Below are positions 61,855 through 64,000 of a stretch of 64,000 nt of DNA, piece by piece; the stretch's first letter is position 1, and every line of letters starts with the position of its first letter. Made by a program: the position numbers and the translations under genes. The notes under the pieces are model-generated. The model searched no databases, was not told the origin of the DNA, and saw only the letters and a program-made list of their open reading frames with translations. Location: NCBI RefSeq assembly GCF_019097595.1, contig NC_080717.1:13572336-13636335 (forward strand), written 5' to 3'. Source of the DNA: Hemibagrus wyckioides. Taxonomy: Eukaryota; Chordata; Actinopteri; Siluriformes; Bagridae.

Positions 61855-62882
61855 CCTCAGCATCATATCCGGAGGTTGTCTTTGGGAAATAGACGTATGA
61901 GTACTGCCAGCATTGCTGCAGAGGTTGAAGGGGTGGGGGGTCAACCTGTCAGTGCTCAGACCATATGCCGCACACTGCATCAAAAAGGTCTGTATGGCTG
62001 TCGTCCCAGAAGGAAGCCTCTACTAAAGATGATGCACAAGAAAGCCCGCATACAGTTTGCTGAAGACAAGCAGACTAAGGACATTACTGGAACCATGACC
62101 TGTGGTCCGATGAGACCAAGATAAACTTAGTTGGTTCAGATGGTGTCAAGCATGTGTGGCGGCAACCAGGTGAGGAGTACAAAGACAAGTGTGTCTTGCC
62201 TACAGTCAAGCATGGTGGTGGGAGTGTCATTGTCTGGGCCTGCATGAGTGCTGCTGGCACTGGGGAGCTACAATTCATTGAGGGAACCATGAATGGCAAC
62301 ATGTACTGTGACATACTGAAGCAGAGCATGATCCCCTCCCTTCGGAGACTTGGCCGCAGGGCAGTATTCCAACATGATAACAACCCCAAACACACCTCCA
62401 AGACGACCACTGCCTTGGTGATGGACTGGCCAAGCATGTCTCCAGACCTAAACCCTATTGAGCATCTGTGGGACATCCTCAAATGGAAGGTGGGGGAGCA
62501 CAAGGTCTCTAAAATCCACCAGCTTTGTGATGTCATCATGGAGAAGTGGAAGAGGACTCCAGTGGCAACCTGTGAACTCCATGCCCAAGAGGGTTAAGGC
62601 AGTGCTGGAAAATAATAGTGGCCACACAAAATATTGACACTTTGGGCCCAATTTGGACATTTCCACTTAGGGGTGTAGTCACTTTTGTTGCCAACGGTTT
62701 AGACATTAATGGCTGTGTGTTGAGTTATTTTGAGGGGACAGCAAATTTACACTGTTATACAGGCTGTACACTCAATACTTTACATTGTAGCAGAGTGTCA
62801 TTTCTTCAGTGTTGTCACATGAAAAGATATAATAAAATATTTACAAAAATGTGAGGGGTGTACTCACTTTTGTGAGATACTG
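61855..62882 (+). mobile_element. Tc1-like transposon, copy 2 (5'-truncated)
   Basis: Same family as 33476-35034, homologous from 'cagcatcatatccggaggtt' to the right end TGTGAGATACTG, followed by TA (62883-62884). The left inverted repeat and the first part of the transposase are missing. Confidence 0.92.
61876..62600 (+). pseudogene. Broken Tc1-like transposase (copy 2)
   Basis: MSLGNRRMSTASIAAEVEGV continues to CRPRRKPLLKMMHKKARIQF, a segment lost in copy 1. A short deletion near 62083 shifts the frame. From about 62154 WRQPGEEYKDKCVLPTVKHG, QHDNNPKHTSKTTTALVMDW and PIEHLWDILKWKVGEHKV are open. Truncated at the N-terminus, so inactive; useful for reconstructing how copy 1 decayed. Confidence 0.88.
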
Positions 62883-62884
62883 TA

Positions 62885-63500
62885 ATTGTTACTCACCAGC
62901 AAAAGTAGTATATATAAGCATTAGGTTTGAAAAAAACATTTTTTTATATGTATCAAAAGGTAAAGTCTCCTGCTGCTCCATACTGCTGTTCTGCAGTACC
63001 TATTTTTTTCAAATTTGAATTCAAACGTTGCTTTTTAAATTTAGTATTTCTGATTTGCTAGCATAAAGTAAATTTCTTGATACATAGAAAATGTCTTCAA
63101 CTATGGTCTCATAGTCCACTGTTTACTAGTAAGTCTATATATACAGACTATACTATAACTATTTTTTTATTAAGGTAAATTTGTATAAATTGTGTATACA
63201 ATAGGTGTAACCTTGTTTAAAAAAATCTTCAACAAAATTCAAAGATAAAATGATACATATAATTTACATTGAAATCAGCATGATTAATAATTTGGAGATC
63301 CTACAGTTTTGTTAATCTATTTACTATTGCCCAAACCAAGCAGTTAGATTTATTTGGCTTTTACATTGATAGCTACGGTTGGTAATTGTCCTCCATTTCT
63401 ATTCACATAATTATGATATAATTATACATAATTGTAATTAAAAAATATATTTTAATGGCACCACGTGCTGATTGTTTGTTTGTGTTTTGTATCATAAACT
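62885..63500. other. AT-rich spacer, nothing recognised
   Basis: No gene or repeat recognised. Confidence 0.5.
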
Positions 63501-63529
63501 TCCCATACAGATCCTAATTCTCCTGCCTC

Positions 63530-64000
63530 TGCATTACAGAATACTTCACCACCGATGGATCCAGCTGTAAGGATGCACCGGAGGCAGGCTTAGCAGAATC
63601 CATAATGCAGATCTTTATTAAACAAAACGGCAGGCTAGAAACGGTATCGATGTGGCAGCGCAAAAGGGTCAAAACCGGGAAATCAAACACTAGAATAAAC
63701 CGAAACCAAAACCGAGAATCGAGAGACGTAGTAAACAGGGACAGGCAAGGATCATACACGAAAATAGCAATCAGAGGCAAATAGCAAGGCTTGGTATGTA
63801 AACTACTAGAGAGAACAATACTTTGCAGCTAACAATAGACAGCGTGCTGCTTATATAGCCGAGCAATTACGAAATCATTGTGAGAAAGTCAGTATTCGGG
63901 TGTTGGTGCCTTCTGGTGTTCTGGCTCTGCATATGACGTTACACCAGCGGAGGTCTCACAGCTCCAGGTTATTGTCACGCATCAGGGTGAGATGTTCGCA
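63530..64000 (+). mobile_element. Gypsy-like gag start, interrupted and cut by the window edge
   Basis: With the solo LTR left out, the reading from ATG at 63555 runs MDPA, then EVSQLQVIVTRQGEMFA past 63948, the typical opening of fish gypsy gag (structural protein). The upstream sequence 'acagaatacttcaccacc' is the usual leader. No LTR of this element is visible in the window, and the rest lies beyond the edge. Confidence 0.6.
63566..63943 (-). mobile_element. Solo LTR with perfect 5-bp TSD
   Basis: 378 bp, TGTAAGGATG at one end and GACGTTACA at the other (TG..CA). Flanked by CCAGC at 63561-63565 and 63944-63948. On the minus strand a TATA box (CTATATAAGC) lies near 63855 and AATAAAGATC near 63615. 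No internal region, so it is a solo LTR. Confidence 0.9.

Noticed and set aside
63514..63780. 88-codon minus-strand ORF ending in MDSAKPASGASLQ
   Set aside because: It spans the solo LTR and its flank, so it joins unrelated sequences.

Overview
This is vertebrate nuclear DNA, almost certainly from a teleost fish. The evidence is a spliced vertebrate ETS-factor gene with GT-AG introns, a canonical eukaryotic tRNA-Glu, and many fish-type mobile elements (several Tc1/mariner families, hAT elements and MITEs, L2/Rex-like LINEs, a tRNA-headed SINE, DIRS and LTR retroelement remains) plus long (TA)n, (GATA)n and (TG)n arrays. The species cannot be named from the sequence alone.

Only one host protein-coding gene can be supported. 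It is an ELF-family ETS transcription factor, best matched to elf4, on the minus strand. Eight coding exons run from the start codon at 29937 down to the stop at 20113. I could join them in frame across every splice site (1,722 nt, 573 codons plus stop). A possible non-coding first exon and CpG-richer promoter lies about 24.5 kb upstream, near 54.43-54.85 kb, but this is inference. The only RNA gene seen is tRNA-Glu(TTC) at 55123-55194, minus strand, with a downstream T-run terminator.

Layout. 0-1.9 kb: LTR-like sequence and Tigger-like/hAT MITE repeats. 2.1-7.5 kb: a decayed HECT E3-ligase-like gene (+) and a decayed HTH/DDE integrase-like gene (-) lie tail to tail, both broken by later insertions. 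7.8-9.1 kb: a complete Tc1-like transposon with an intact 343-aa transposase. 9.2-9.6 kb: a 42-bp minisatellite. 10-16 kb: LINE remains in both orientations, a Harbinger-like repeat, a hAT MITE with perfect target duplication, and a dead Tc1. 16.3-20 kb: AT-rich sequence with (TA)n. 20.1-29.9 kb: elf4, whose introns carry a hAT element, Tc1 remnants, a SINE-like repeat, microsatellites and a DIRS-like retroelement. 30-47 kb: mostly featureless AT-rich DNA with one Tc1 copy (33.5-35.0 kb). 47-64 kb: nested repeats, Tc1 fragments, a SINE, the tRNA, a hAT-in-hAT nest, a second copy of the 33.5-kb Tc1 family, and a solo LTR that interrupts the gag start of a gypsy-like element.

The best candidate for something under-described is the convergent HECT-ligase/integrase pair at 2.1-7.5 kb. 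It may be the fossil of a two-gene DNA transposon that carried its own ubiquitin ligase.
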